DNA from: Lasioglossum baleicum
Lineage: Eukaryota > Arthropoda > Insecta > Hymenoptera > Halictidae
Length of the DNA: 64,000 bases
NCBI RefSeq assembly: GCF_051020765.1
Contig: NW_027469083.1
Span: forward strand, 2,108,001 to 2,172,000
Direction: 5' to 3'
The notes under the pieces were generated by a model. It was given only the letters and a program-made list of their open reading frames with translations, made no database searches and had not been told where the DNA came from. The position numbers and the translations under genes were made by a program. This document shows, in pieces, positions 1 to 8,954 of this stretch. Each line of letters opens with the position of its first letter. Position 1 is the stretch's first letter.

Positions 1-1218
1 ACCGCAAATTTATATGGCGACCTTCGGGGGAGGTTCCTAATCCCGCCTGCACCTTTGACCTTGACCTTGACCTTGAAAATCTGAAAAAGATTTCTAAGAC
101 CTTTGGCTTTGTCAGATTTTTCAAAGTCAAAGGCGCGTTCACTCTGACCTCGGGATCGCGATCCTAAGGCCCTCGCGACTCCAAATACATACAGAACTTT
201 TCTAATTTACGAGAAACGCTATACGCCCTTCGGATGACCTCGGAGGCGCTCCTAGCCTATGTGGCTCAATCCCTCTTCCCGAGCTTTTTCAAATATCACC
301 CTACTCGGAGGTGGTAGGAACAAAATACTAAACTTTGCGCCTGTCCTCCACCAGAATTTCCTCTCTTTTTAGTTCAGAACTGTGATTGCCTCTGATTCCC
401 TCAAACCCCCGTATGACCTAGCGGGTCGGTGGGTGTTGTCGGCCTCGGGGCAACCTAAACTAATTTCCCCTTTCCCGGGGGGGGGGGTGGCAGGGAACAT
501 CAATATAAAAAAGAAGTTTTTTCGTTGTTTCAGTTTACAAAGTCTGGACTTCCATCTAATGTACCATCTTTATCGCACTAGCGGTAGCTAGCCTCGTTCC
601 GTCTCTGTCCTAAGCATAAGATCCGGAATTTGTTCGAAATGGAGGAATTTAGTTTCCCTAACCGGTGTGGCGGACCCTTAATTTCCTCCGTTGCTGTTAC
701 GCAATTTCCGCGCGGTTTTTAGAAATCTAGCGTTGAGCTCAAGCTGATCTCAATCCGGACCGACTTCCGAGCAACTCGCGGATTGAGGAGAATAATCTTG
801 AGGAGCGTATGAGGGTTAATACAATGAGTCTCTGAAATATAAAACTAATCAACATTACAGCATTTACATTAAGCTACTAGCAGTTGGGGGTTTGTGCCGC
901 TTAAGGATGTATCTCTCTGCACAAAATAGTGATTGATGTATCTCCTAGAACCGCTGCGCCCGACGGTAGGTTAAACATCATACCTATACCACTCCCTATG
1001 TCATTGAGAGACAACATGTTAAGATGTAAATTTATGTTATCTACATATTTCATGGCGTATTCCAAAATGAAACATTTTCATGAGGTATTCCAAACAGAAA
1101 CATTTCCCCAGAGTTTGATATACGGCAAACAAATTCAACGATTTATTTGCTGATGCGTGCACTCAACACCAAGTTAACATACCAATGATAAACATAAATT
1201 CATCCGAGCTCGATGCTG
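1..1218 (+). repeat. F-box unit 1, upstream spacer (window starts inside it)
   Basis: This is the spacer 5' of F-box copy 1 and is homologous to the spacer before every other copy. It holds three tandem AAGGTCA-type half-sites read on the other strand (about 50-76), an 11-base G run (477-487), and an open stretch at 929-1153 that starts at GTG and is not credited as a gene. The same point of the unit recurs at 4566, giving about 2,974 bp per unit once the solo LTR is removed. I see no other gene. Confidence 0.8.
50..76 (-). promoter_or_regulatory. Triple AAGGTCA nuclear-receptor-like half-site cluster
   Basis: Read on the - strand, three AAGGTCA motifs follow each other every 6 bases, and the flank resembles a DR1 (AGGTCA, one base, AGGTGC). 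TCAAGGTCA is the known extended half-site of FTZ-F1/NR5A and ERR-type receptors. Binding is inference. The cluster lies about 1.25 kb upstream of the F-box transcription start in every unit. Confidence 0.35.
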
Positions 1219-1326
1219 ATTGGTCGGGTCACTGAACCGGAACAGGCGATCAACCGTAACCAAGGGTATATAAACCCAAAATTTGGAACAGTAGATCATT
1301 CGAGATCCTGACGCTGCAGCGGCAAC
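1219..1326 (+). promoter_or_regulatory. Core promoter of F-box copy 1
   Basis: An inverted CCAAT box (ATTGG, 1219-1223), a TATA box TATATAAA (1267-1274) and an Inr TCATTC (1296-1301) are visible. TCATTC fits the insect Inr consensus TCAKTY, and its A (1298) is 31 bases after the first T of the TATA box, the usual spacing. The predicted leader is 29 nt and contains the palindrome CGCTGCAGCG. Transcription has not been shown; the spacing of three elements makes the call fairly strong. Confidence 0.75.
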
Positions 1327-1761
1327 ATGGAGTTCTCCAGGTCTTTCCTCCGTGCGCTAGGACTACTGGTACCTGCCAAGGTGGATTTCATTTCTGAACT
1401 CCCGCCGGAGGTATCCCAGTTGATTCTACGCAAGTTGGAGCCTAAGTCTCTGCTTTGCGCTGCTCAAGTGTCACGGAAATGGTTAAATGTCTGCAGGGCA
1501 GACAAGATCCTAAGACAAACCGCTAGGCATCATAAGCAACTTCCAATGCGGATAATGAATGAACGCTTTCTAGGGGAAACTGTGGATGAGCCGAGAACGA
1601 TTGTACAGAGGGATCTTATAATTCCTTCACAGGTGAGTAGAGTTGTTCCTTTCGTCAGAACCAAAACTGGAGTGGTTCGAAAAGTTCCTCGAAATCCAGT
1701 GCAGAGTGTGGCGAGCGTGGGTTCAATAACGTCGAGGCGTAGTAGATGTATTAGAATGTAA
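1327..1761 (+). CDS. Short F-box protein, copy 1 (144-codon form)
   Basis: Residues 20-69 form an F-box: LPPEVSQLILRKLEPKSLL, then AAQVSRKWLNVC, matching the family pattern of LP at the start, IL..L, LL and a conserved W. F-box domains bind SKP1 and bring substrates to SCF ubiquitin ligases; the sequence looks most like the F-box of F-box/WD40 proteins, but no WD40, LRR or other target-binding domain follows. The ATG is chosen because it is the first one after a TATA/Inr promoter. Codon 102 (CAG) is followed by GTGAGT, a near-perfect splice donor, so residues 103-144 (basic, SRRSR near the end) may be intron read-through. Candidate acceptors are at 2271-2272 and 2815-2816. This copy lacks the 1-base deletion found in copies 3-19. 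S4, A10, V15 and V19 differ from copy 2. Confidence 0.75.
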   Translation: MEFSRSFLRALGLLVPAKVDFISELPPEVSQLILRKLEPKSLLCAAQVSRKWLNVCRADKILRQTARHHKQLPMRIMNERFLGETVDEPRTIVQRDLIIPSQVSRVVPFVRTKTGVVRKVPRNPVQSVASVGSITSRRSRCIRM

Positions 1762-2835
1762 GATGTTAGTCAATTTTATCTTGACGTGCTCTTTTGAGTG
1801 AATTGACTAGTTGTTAGGATAATGTAGTCTATGTAAGTACATATAATCCATTGTTTGACCACAAGAAAATCTTGTTATAATTTTCCCCTATATGTATAAT
1901 TGACTGATGTCCAAGTGTGGACAGTATTTTTTTTAAATTTAACTACTGCTTCCCATAAGCGATGCAGGATATTTTTCGTTGAATATATTAATAATATGTT
2001 TATATTTAAGATATAATATCTTTTCGTCATGTTCTAAAGTCCATGACCAATGATTCTTTACTAGATCCTTTAACAGCCTTCAATCGTTAGCCAATAATGT
2101 ATTACTAAATGTAATGTATTAGTAATGTGTTTGCAAAAGTTCGTACCCTATTTGGGATAAAGAACAGTTTTATTAATCAATTATAGTCTGGAACTCTGTT
2201 TTCTATAATTGTCTCCGAACATTTTACAACCTGTGATTTCCTATTCCGTAGAAGTTGCACGTATATTTTCAGACAACTTCACGAGGTAAATTGAGTATGA
2301 GCTTTTGCAATCATCCAATCTATGAAATAGTGCATGTTAAATTGAAGTGCTTCAGTTTAACATAGTGTCTGTGATCAAAAACAGGGATCTTGGAAAAATC
2401 CGATCCTATAACATCAAATAATCTTTCATTACAAATGACGTAATAAATTGCTGCAATTCGTTGAAATATGTTTAAATAAATCATGAGAGCTTTTGATACT
2501 TCTTCTCGAACCTTCTTTTTTCGGCGCCCAATCTAGATCGCCTTTGTTACCAAAATTTTATCGTAACAATCGTTTTTTTGCAATATTTCGTAATCATATA
2601 ACACAAGTGTAACGCGTATTATTTACAGAAAACATTTTTTTTCAAAATTTCGTATTCATAATCGGCGGGGGTCATTTATTTTGTGTACATTTAAAGGTTC
2701 GGTAAACACAGTTCTTTCGCGCGCGCGAAATTTCATAATCGCAATTGTGGTCGCTTTTTTTTATAATCAATTTTAATAAAAATTAACCTAACCTGGATTT
2801 TATTTTTTCCTTACAGATGTCGGTCCAAACTATAT
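1762..2835 (+). repeat. F-box unit 1, 3' flank with candidate intron
   Basis: AT-rich 3' flank of copy 1. If the donor at 1633 is used, most of it is intron. Two acceptor candidates are visible: TATATTTTCAG ending at 2272, and CTAAC (branch-like), a T-rich tract and CTTACAG ending at 2816. After the first acceptor the frame stays open for about 30 codons and an AATAAA follows near 2474. An AT-rich inverted repeat (ATTACTAA/TTAGTAAT) lies near 2100-2130. No other gene is seen. Confidence 0.6.
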
Positions 2836-3477
2836 TGTTACGTCCCGCGTTGGATATGATCCGACGAAACGAGCCCAGACGGGGCGGGGACGTAACCGAC
2901 CAATTTATTTAAGACGATCTTAGATCCACGTGGCGCGTGACGTCCACGTCTGATCAGGGACCCGATACCGGTGTTCGTCGTTGTTGAAAAGGCGAAGAGG
3001 GGAATAAATGCGAACCGAGACGGACGTCGTCCGTCGTGAACACCGCGTAGAACTAACACGCGTCGCGGTAGTAGAGATGGTTCCCAGTGGTCGAAGTGTC
3101 ACTATGCGGGTGTGTGCAACTCGTCCGAACGCGTGGGTTTGCTCGATTTGTGACAGGAGATTTCGATCGAAGGGAATTAGTGTTCTCTCGGTACCGAGCA
3201 CCCTCTGGGCTCAGACGTACACGATTGATACACCAATTTTAGGGTTAGAAGAACGGACGTAGGAAGTCTAAGGAATTTGCGGAACCAGGTCGGAGTCGAA
3301 AAACCCGATGAAACACCACGCGCACACTCACTTTCGCGATCACTTTAACCGGTCACTGGGAACGACACTTTAGAAGTGGAAGATATCGAGGAGCAAGGTG
3401 TTGCTGAATTAAAGCTGCGAAGTAATAGGTTTAAACAAACAAAGTATAATGAACCAGAATAGATACAAAGTAATGAT

Positions 3478-3690
3478 TTGCGAGCAGAACTCGTGAAACA
3501 AAATATAGTGGCGGCTTGCGAGCAAGCTCTAACTTGAATTCTAGTGCGAGCAAGCTCGTATGAACAAAATAGCGCTGAAATAGCAATTGTAATAAGAATT
3601 ATAAAGCGAGCGAGCTCGTTTGAACAAAATAGCGCAGAAATAATATCTGTAAGTATGGTATAAGAATTCACGAGCAAACTCGACAGATAA
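3478..3690. repeat. Dispersed CGAGCNNGCTCG palindrome repeats in solo LTR
   Basis: Several copies of a palindrome such as CGAGCAAGCTCG or CGAGCGAGCTCG recur about every 60-70 bases, mostly followed by TGAACAAAATAGCGC and GAAATA. They look like degenerate tandem duplications within the LTR. Confidence 0.55.
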
Positions 3691-3892
3691 TTTAGAAACA
3701 ATTGAAATATAATTGAAATGGAAATGGTAGAAATGGTAAGGTGCAATACGACCTGAATATCGTGAGCGATTTAGAACAAAGTCCGAAAACGCGATTAAAC
3801 TGAACTCGACTGAAGACGCTAGAGAACTGAACTGTATAAATTCCGAAACTGGAAGAGCGTCTGAACTGTATGAAATTCGGAACTAGATGAGC

Positions 3893-3977
3893 GTCTGAAC
3901 TAGAAGAGAGTCTGAACTAGAAGAGCGTCTGAACTAGAAGAGAGTCTGAACTAGAAGAGAGTCTGAACTAGAAGAGA
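3893..3977 (+). repeat. 17-bp tandem repeat, 5 copies
   Basis: GTCTGAACTAGAAGAGA is repeated five times head to tail, with one copy ending in C. Looser relatives lie just upstream (about 3855-3892). Confidence 0.85.
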
Positions 3978-4228
3978 GCGATTCGCGCGATTTCGTCTTA
4001 TTTATAATGAGAGCGCGGACCATAGGGATTCGGTGAACCGTGAAGTCCTTTGTCTAAATCGTTCGAGGTACGGACGAATATGTTGTCGTCAATGTATACT
4101 TTTCGCTGTTTGAACAAGACGACGGTTTAGATGTACGTACACTTGTACTCGCGGTTGCCATGCTGGCGTCCGCTTGTACCGGTGACTATCGCGTCTTTTC
4201 CGATTCCCTATGTTCACGCTCACGGGGA

Positions 4229-4368
4229 TATGTATATATATATATAAATACGCGTAAGATATATATACATATCGCTGTGTACGGATTTAAACGCGATTTC
4301 GGTTTGGATTTTACGAAGGAGGTATAAGCATGTATAAGTATACCATATATATATATATATATGTATAT
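4229..4368. repeat. AT dinucleotide microsatellites
   Basis: Two TA-dinucleotide runs (about 4230-4246 and 4344-4368) with shorter ATATATACATAT stretches between them, near one end of the solo LTR. Confidence 0.8.
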
Positions 4369-4430
4369 ACGGCGAGAATTTGCTCATATGAACAAAACCG
4401 ACGCAACACGTCGGTACGACGTTACAATAT

Positions 4431-5779
4431 GAAACAATGAAACCGCACTCTTAAATCTAACCGTTTAACACTATTCCTATCCGCACGCAGCCTAAAAAAC
4501 CTAAATCCTTAATTGCTAAATTAACCTATTCTATGCCATTTTTCACTACTTTTTGTCTCTCGACACCGCAAATTTATATGGCGACCTTCGGAGGAGGTTC
4601 CTAATCCCGCCTGCACCTTTGACCTTGACCTTGACCTTGAAAATCTGAAAAAGATTTCTAAGACCTTTGGCTTTGTCAGAATTTTCAAAGTCAAAGGCGC
4701 TTTCACTCTGACCTCGGGATCGCGATCCTAAGGCCCTCGCGACTCCAAATACATACAGAACTTTTCTAATTTACGAGAAACGCTATACGCCCTTCGGATG
4801 ACCTCGGAGGCGCTCCTAGCCTATGTGGCTCAATCCCTCTTCCCGAGCTCTTTCAAATGACACCCTACTCAGGGGTGGTAGGAACAAAATACTAAACTTT
4901 GCGCCTGTCCTCCACCAGAATTTCCTCTCTTTTTAGTTCTGAACTGTGATTGCCTCTGATTCCCTCAAACCCCCGTATGACCTAGCGGGTCGTGGGGTGT
5001 TGTCGGCCTCGGGGCAACCTAAACTAATTTCCCCTTTCCCGGGGGGGGGGGGGTGGCAGGGAACATCAATATAAAAAAGAAGTTTTTTCGTTGTTTCAGT
5101 TTACAAAGTCTGGACTTCCATCTAATGTACCATCTTTATCGCACTAGCGGTAGCTAGCCTCGTTCCGTCTCTGTCCTAAGCATAAGATCCGGAATTTGTT
5201 CGAAATGGAGGAATTTAGTTTCCCTAACCGGTGTGGCGGACCCTTAATTTCCTCCGTTGCTGTTACGCAATTTCCGCGCGGTTTTTAGAAATCTAGCGTT
5301 GAGCTCAAGCTGATCTCAATCCGGACCGACTTCCGAGCAACTCGCGGATTGAGGAAAATATTCTTGAGTATGAGGGTTAATACAATGAGTCTCTGAAATG
5401 TAAAACTAATCAACATTACGGAATTTACATTAAGCTACTAGTAGCTGGGGGTTTGCGCCGTTTAAGGATGTATCACTCTGCACAAAATAGTGATTGATGT
5501 ATCTCCTAGAACCGCTGCGCCCGACGGTAGGTTAAACATCATACCTATACCACTTGCTATGTCATTGAGAGACAACATGTTAAGATGTAAATTTATGTTA
5601 TCTACATATTTCATGGCGTATTCCAAAATGAAACATTTTCATAAGGTATTCCAAACAGAAACATTTCCCCAGAGTTTGATATACGGCAAACAAATTCAAC
5701 GATTTATTTGCTGATGCGTGCACTCAACACCAAGTTAACATACCAATGATAAACATAAATTCATCCGAGCTCGATCCTG
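4431..5779 (+). repeat. F-box unit 2 (+), upstream spacer and left palindrome arm
   Basis: This continues unit 1 after the solo LTR and then repeats, from 4566, the sequence found at 1-1218. AAGGTCA half-sites are at 4614-4640, a 13-base G run at 5041-5053, and a perfect 14-bp palindrome AGCTACTAGTAGCT at 5433-5446. It is nearly identical to the spacer of copy 1 and more distant from the - strand spacers, so it belongs to the same + subfamily. It is the inverted counterpart of 6514 onwards. Confidence 0.8.
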
Positions 5780-5887
5780 ATTGGTCGGGTCACTGAACCG
5801 GAACATGCGATCAACCGTAACCAAGGGTATATAAACCCAAAATTTGGAACAGTAGATCATTCGAGATCCTGACGCTGCAGCGGCAAC
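5780..5887 (+). promoter_or_regulatory. Orphan F-box promoter facing antisense into copy 2
   Basis: ATTGG (5780-5784), TATATAAA (5828-5835), the Inr with its A at 5859, and the full leader are all present, but the unit is cut at the start codon. Transcription from here would run rightwards, antisense to F-box copy 2 and the - strand array. The new junction creates an ATG at 5890-5892 followed by only 11 codons. Confidence 0.65.
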
Positions 5888-5970
5888 ATATGTACTTACT
5901 TAGACTACATTATCCTAACAACTAGTCAATTCACTCAAAAGAGCACGTCAAGATAAAATTGACTAACATC

Positions 5971-6405
5971 TTACATTCTAATACATCTACTACGCCTCGA
6001 AGTTATTGAACCCACGCGCGCCACACTCTGCACTGGATTTCGAGGAATTTTTCGAACCACTCCAGTTTTGGTTCTGACGAAAGGAACAACTCTTCTCACC
6101 TGTGCAGGAATTATTAGATCCCTCTGTACAATCGTTCTCGGCTCATCCACAGCTTCCCCTAGAAAGCGTTCAGTCATTATCCGCATTGCAAGTTGCTTAT
6201 GATGCCTAGCGGTTTGTCTTAGGATCTTGTCTGCCCTACAGACATTTAACCATTTCCGTGACACTTGAGCAGCGCAAAGCAGAGACTTAGGCTCCAACTT
6301 GCGTAGAATCAACTGGGATACCTCCGGCGGGAGTTCAGAAATGAAATCCAACTTGGCAGGTTCCAGTAGTCCTAGCTCACGGAGGAAAGACCTGAAGAAC
6401 TCCAT
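5971..6405 (-). CDS. Short F-box protein, copy 2 (144-codon form, palindrome centre)
   Basis: Second copy with the long frame intact. The F-box (residues 20-69) is identical in protein to copy 1. The differences are outside it: F4, E10, E15, L19, A73, T79, A85, A101, R104 and two in the tail. Donor context after codon 102 is CAG|GTGAGA, weaker than in copy 1. Its 3' flank is only about 80 bp long before the inversion junction at 5888-5889, so neither downstream acceptor of the normal unit is present. If splicing is required, this copy cannot make the normal transcript. Its own TATA box is at 6458-6465. Confidence 0.7.
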   Translation of the reverse strand: MEFFRSFLRELGLLEPAKLDFISELPPEVSQLILRKLEPKSLLCAAQVSRKWLNVCRADKILRQTARHHKQLAMRIMTERFLGEAVDEPRTIVQRDLIIPAQVRRVVPFVRTKTGVVRKIPRNPVQSVARVGSITSRRSRCIRM

Positions 6406-6513
6406 GTTGCCGCTGCAGCGTCAGGATCTCGAATGATCTACTGTTTCAAATTTTGGGATTATATACCCTTGGTTACGGTTGATCGCCTGTTCCGGTTCGG
6501 TGGCCCGACCAAT
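6406..6513 (-). promoter_or_regulatory. Core promoter of F-box copy 2
   Basis: CCAAT at 6509-6513, TATATAAT at 6458-6465 and a complete Inr are present. It faces left and converges with the orphan promoter at 5780-5887. Confidence 0.7.
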
Positions 6514-8954
6514 CAGGATCGAGCTCGGATGAATTTATGTTTGTCATTGTTATGTTAACTTGCTGTTGAGTGCACGCATCAGGAAATAAATTGTTGAATT
6601 TGTTTGCCGTATATCAAACTCTAGGGAAATGTTTCTGTTTGGAATACCTTAGGAATATGTTTCATTTTGGAATACGCCATGAAATATGTAGATAACATAA
6701 ATTTACATCTTAAGATGTTTTCTTTCAATGACATAGGGAGTGGTATAGGTATGATGTTTAACCTACCGTCGGGCGCAGCGGTTCTAGGAGATACATCAAT
6801 CACTATTTTGTGCAGTGTGATACATCCTTAAGCGGCGGAAACCCCTAGCTACTAGTAGCTTAATGTAGATGCTGTTATGTTGATTAGTTTTACATTTCAG
6901 AGACTCATTGTCTTAATCCTCATACGCTCCTCAAGAATATTTTCCTCAATCCGCGAGTGGTTCGTAAGTCGGTCCGGATTGAGATCAGCTTGAGCCCAAC
7001 GCTAGATTTCTAAAAACCGCGCGGAAATTGCGTAACAGCAACGGAGGAAATTAAGGGGCCGCCACACCGGTTAGGGAAACTAAATTCCTCAATTTCGAAC
7101 AAATTTCGGATCTTATGGTTAGGACAGAGACGGAACGAAGCTAGCAGCCACTAGTGCGATAAAGATGGTACATTAGATAGAAGTCCAGACTTTGTAAACT
7201 CAAACGTCGAAAAAAGCTTCTTTTCTATATTGATGTTCCCTGACACCCCCCCGCGGAGAGGGGAAATTAGTTTAGATTGCCCCGAGGCCGACAAAACCCC
7301 CCGACCCGCTAGGTCATACCGGGAGTTTTGAGGGAATCAGAGTCAATCACAGTTCTGAACTAAAAAGAGAGGAAATTCTGGTGGAGGACAGGCGCAAAGT
7401 TTAGTATTTTGTTCCTACCACCCCTGAGTAGGGTGTCATTTGAAAGAGCTCGGGAAGAGGTATTGAGCCTCATAGGCTAGGAGCGCCTCCGAGGTCATCC
7501 GAAGGGCGTATAGCGTTTCTCGTAAATTAGAAAAGTTCTGTATGTATTTGGAGTCGCGAGGGCATTAGTATCTCTATCCCGAGGTCACGGTGGAGGTGCC
7601 TTTGACTTTGAAAATTCTGACAAAGCCAAAGGTCTTGGAAACCTTTTTCAGATTTTGAAGGTCAAGGTCAAGGTCAAAGGTGCAGGCGGGATCAGGAACC
7701 TCCCCCGAAGGTCGCCATATAAATTTGCGGTGTCGAGCGACAAAAAGTAGTGAAAAATTGCATAGAATAGGTTAATTTAGCAATTAAGGATTTAGATTTT
7801 AGGCTGCGTGCGAATAGGAATAGTGGTATACGGTTAGATTTAAGAGTGCGGTTTCAATGTTTCATATAGTTTGGATTGACATCTGTAAGGAAAAAATAAA
7901 ATCCAGGTTAGGTGAATTTTTATTAAAATTGATTATAAAAAAAGGGACCACAATTACGATTATGAAATTTCGTGCGCGCCAAAGAAGTGTGTTTACGGAA
8001 CCTTTAAATGGACACAAAATAAATGACCCCCGCCGATTATGAATACGAAATTTCGAAAAAAAATTTTTTCTGTAAATGATACGCGTTACACTTGTGTTAT
8101 ATGATTACGAAATATTGCAAAAAATCGATTGTCACGATAAAATTTTGGTAACAGAGGCGATCTAGATTGGGCGCCGGAAAATGAAGGTTCGAGAAGAAGT
8201 ATCAAAAGCTCTCATGATTTATTTAAACATATTTCAACGAATTGCAGCAATGTATTACGTCATTTGCAATGAAAGATTATTTGATGTTATAGGATCGGAT
8301 TTTTCCAAGATCCCTGTTTCTGATCACAGACCATCTGTTAAACTGAAGCACTTCAATTTAACATGCACTATTTCATATATTGGATGATTGCAAAAGCTCA
8401 TACTCAATTTACCTCGTGAACTTGTCTGAAACTAAACGTGCAACTTCTACGGAAAAGGAAATCACAGGTTGTAAAATGTTCGGAGACAATTATAGAAAAC
8501 AGAGTTACAGACTATATAATTGATTAATAAAACTGTTATTTATCACAAATAGGGTACGAACTTTTGCAATCACACTACTAATACATTACGTTTAGTAATA
8601 CATTATTGGCTAACGATTGAAGGCTGCTAAAGGATCTAGTAAAGAATCATTGATCATGGACTTTAGAAAATGACGAAAATATATTATATCTTAAATATAA
8701 ACATATTATTAATATATTCAACGAAAAATATCCTGCATCGCTTATGGAAAGCAGTAGTTAGATTTTTAAAAAAATACTGTCCACACTTGGACATCAGTCA
8801 ATTATACATATAGGGGAAAATTATAACAAGATTTTCTTGTTGTCAAACAATGGATTATATGTACTTACTTAGACTACATTATCCTAACAACTAGTCAATT
8901 CACTCATAAGAGCACGTCAAGATAAAATTGACTAACATCTTACATTCTAATGCA
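6514..8954 (-). repeat. Spacer upstream of copy 2 / 3' flank of copy 3
   Basis: AAGGTCA half-sites are at 7656-7684 and the palindrome AGCTACTAGTAGCT lies near 6847-6860. The acceptor for copy 3 (read CTTACAG on the - strand) is intact at 7883-7884. The + strand open stretches at 7857-8042 and 8181-8387 are discussed among the rejected items. TGCA at 8951-8954 is the target duplication of the retrotransposon. Confidence 0.75.

Larger units (their letters stand above)
2836..4426. mobile_element. Solo LTR, 1,591 bp, with ATAT target duplication
   Basis: The block starts TGTTACGTC and ends GACGTTACA, so it has TG...CA ends with a short imperfect inverted repeat. It is flanked by ATAT at 2832-2835 and 4427-4430. 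Every other unit has the uninterrupted empty site, with a single ATAT. No second copy of the end sequence is found inside, so there are no internal LTRs and no gag or pol. These points fit a solo LTR left by LTR-LTR recombination. The family and direction are not recognised, and 1.6 kb is long for an insect LTR. The short ORFs inside are not credited as genes. Confidence 0.75.
4566..7735. repeat. Central head-to-head inverted repeat (core arms)
   Basis: The left arm (4566-5887) and right arm (6406-7735) are inverted copies of the F-box upstream region, about 1.32 kb each, with a spacer at 5888-6405 holding F-box copy 2. Homology continues outward in both directions for whole units, apart from the two transposon insertions. 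The arms show scattered differences, for example the uninterrupted G run in the left arm against an interrupted run in the right. The junction has a 2-bp overlap (AT, 5888-5889). Confidence 0.85.

Noticed and set aside
2838..3746. Four open frames inside the solo LTR
   Set aside because: Overlapping frames on both strands, no domain, low-complexity content, all within TG...CA borders of an LTR.
8181..8387. 68-codon + strand frame starting with ATG
   Set aside because: The ATG exists only in this unit; changes against other units (GT, GS, AS; PD, PV) are all replacing. Treated as spacer.
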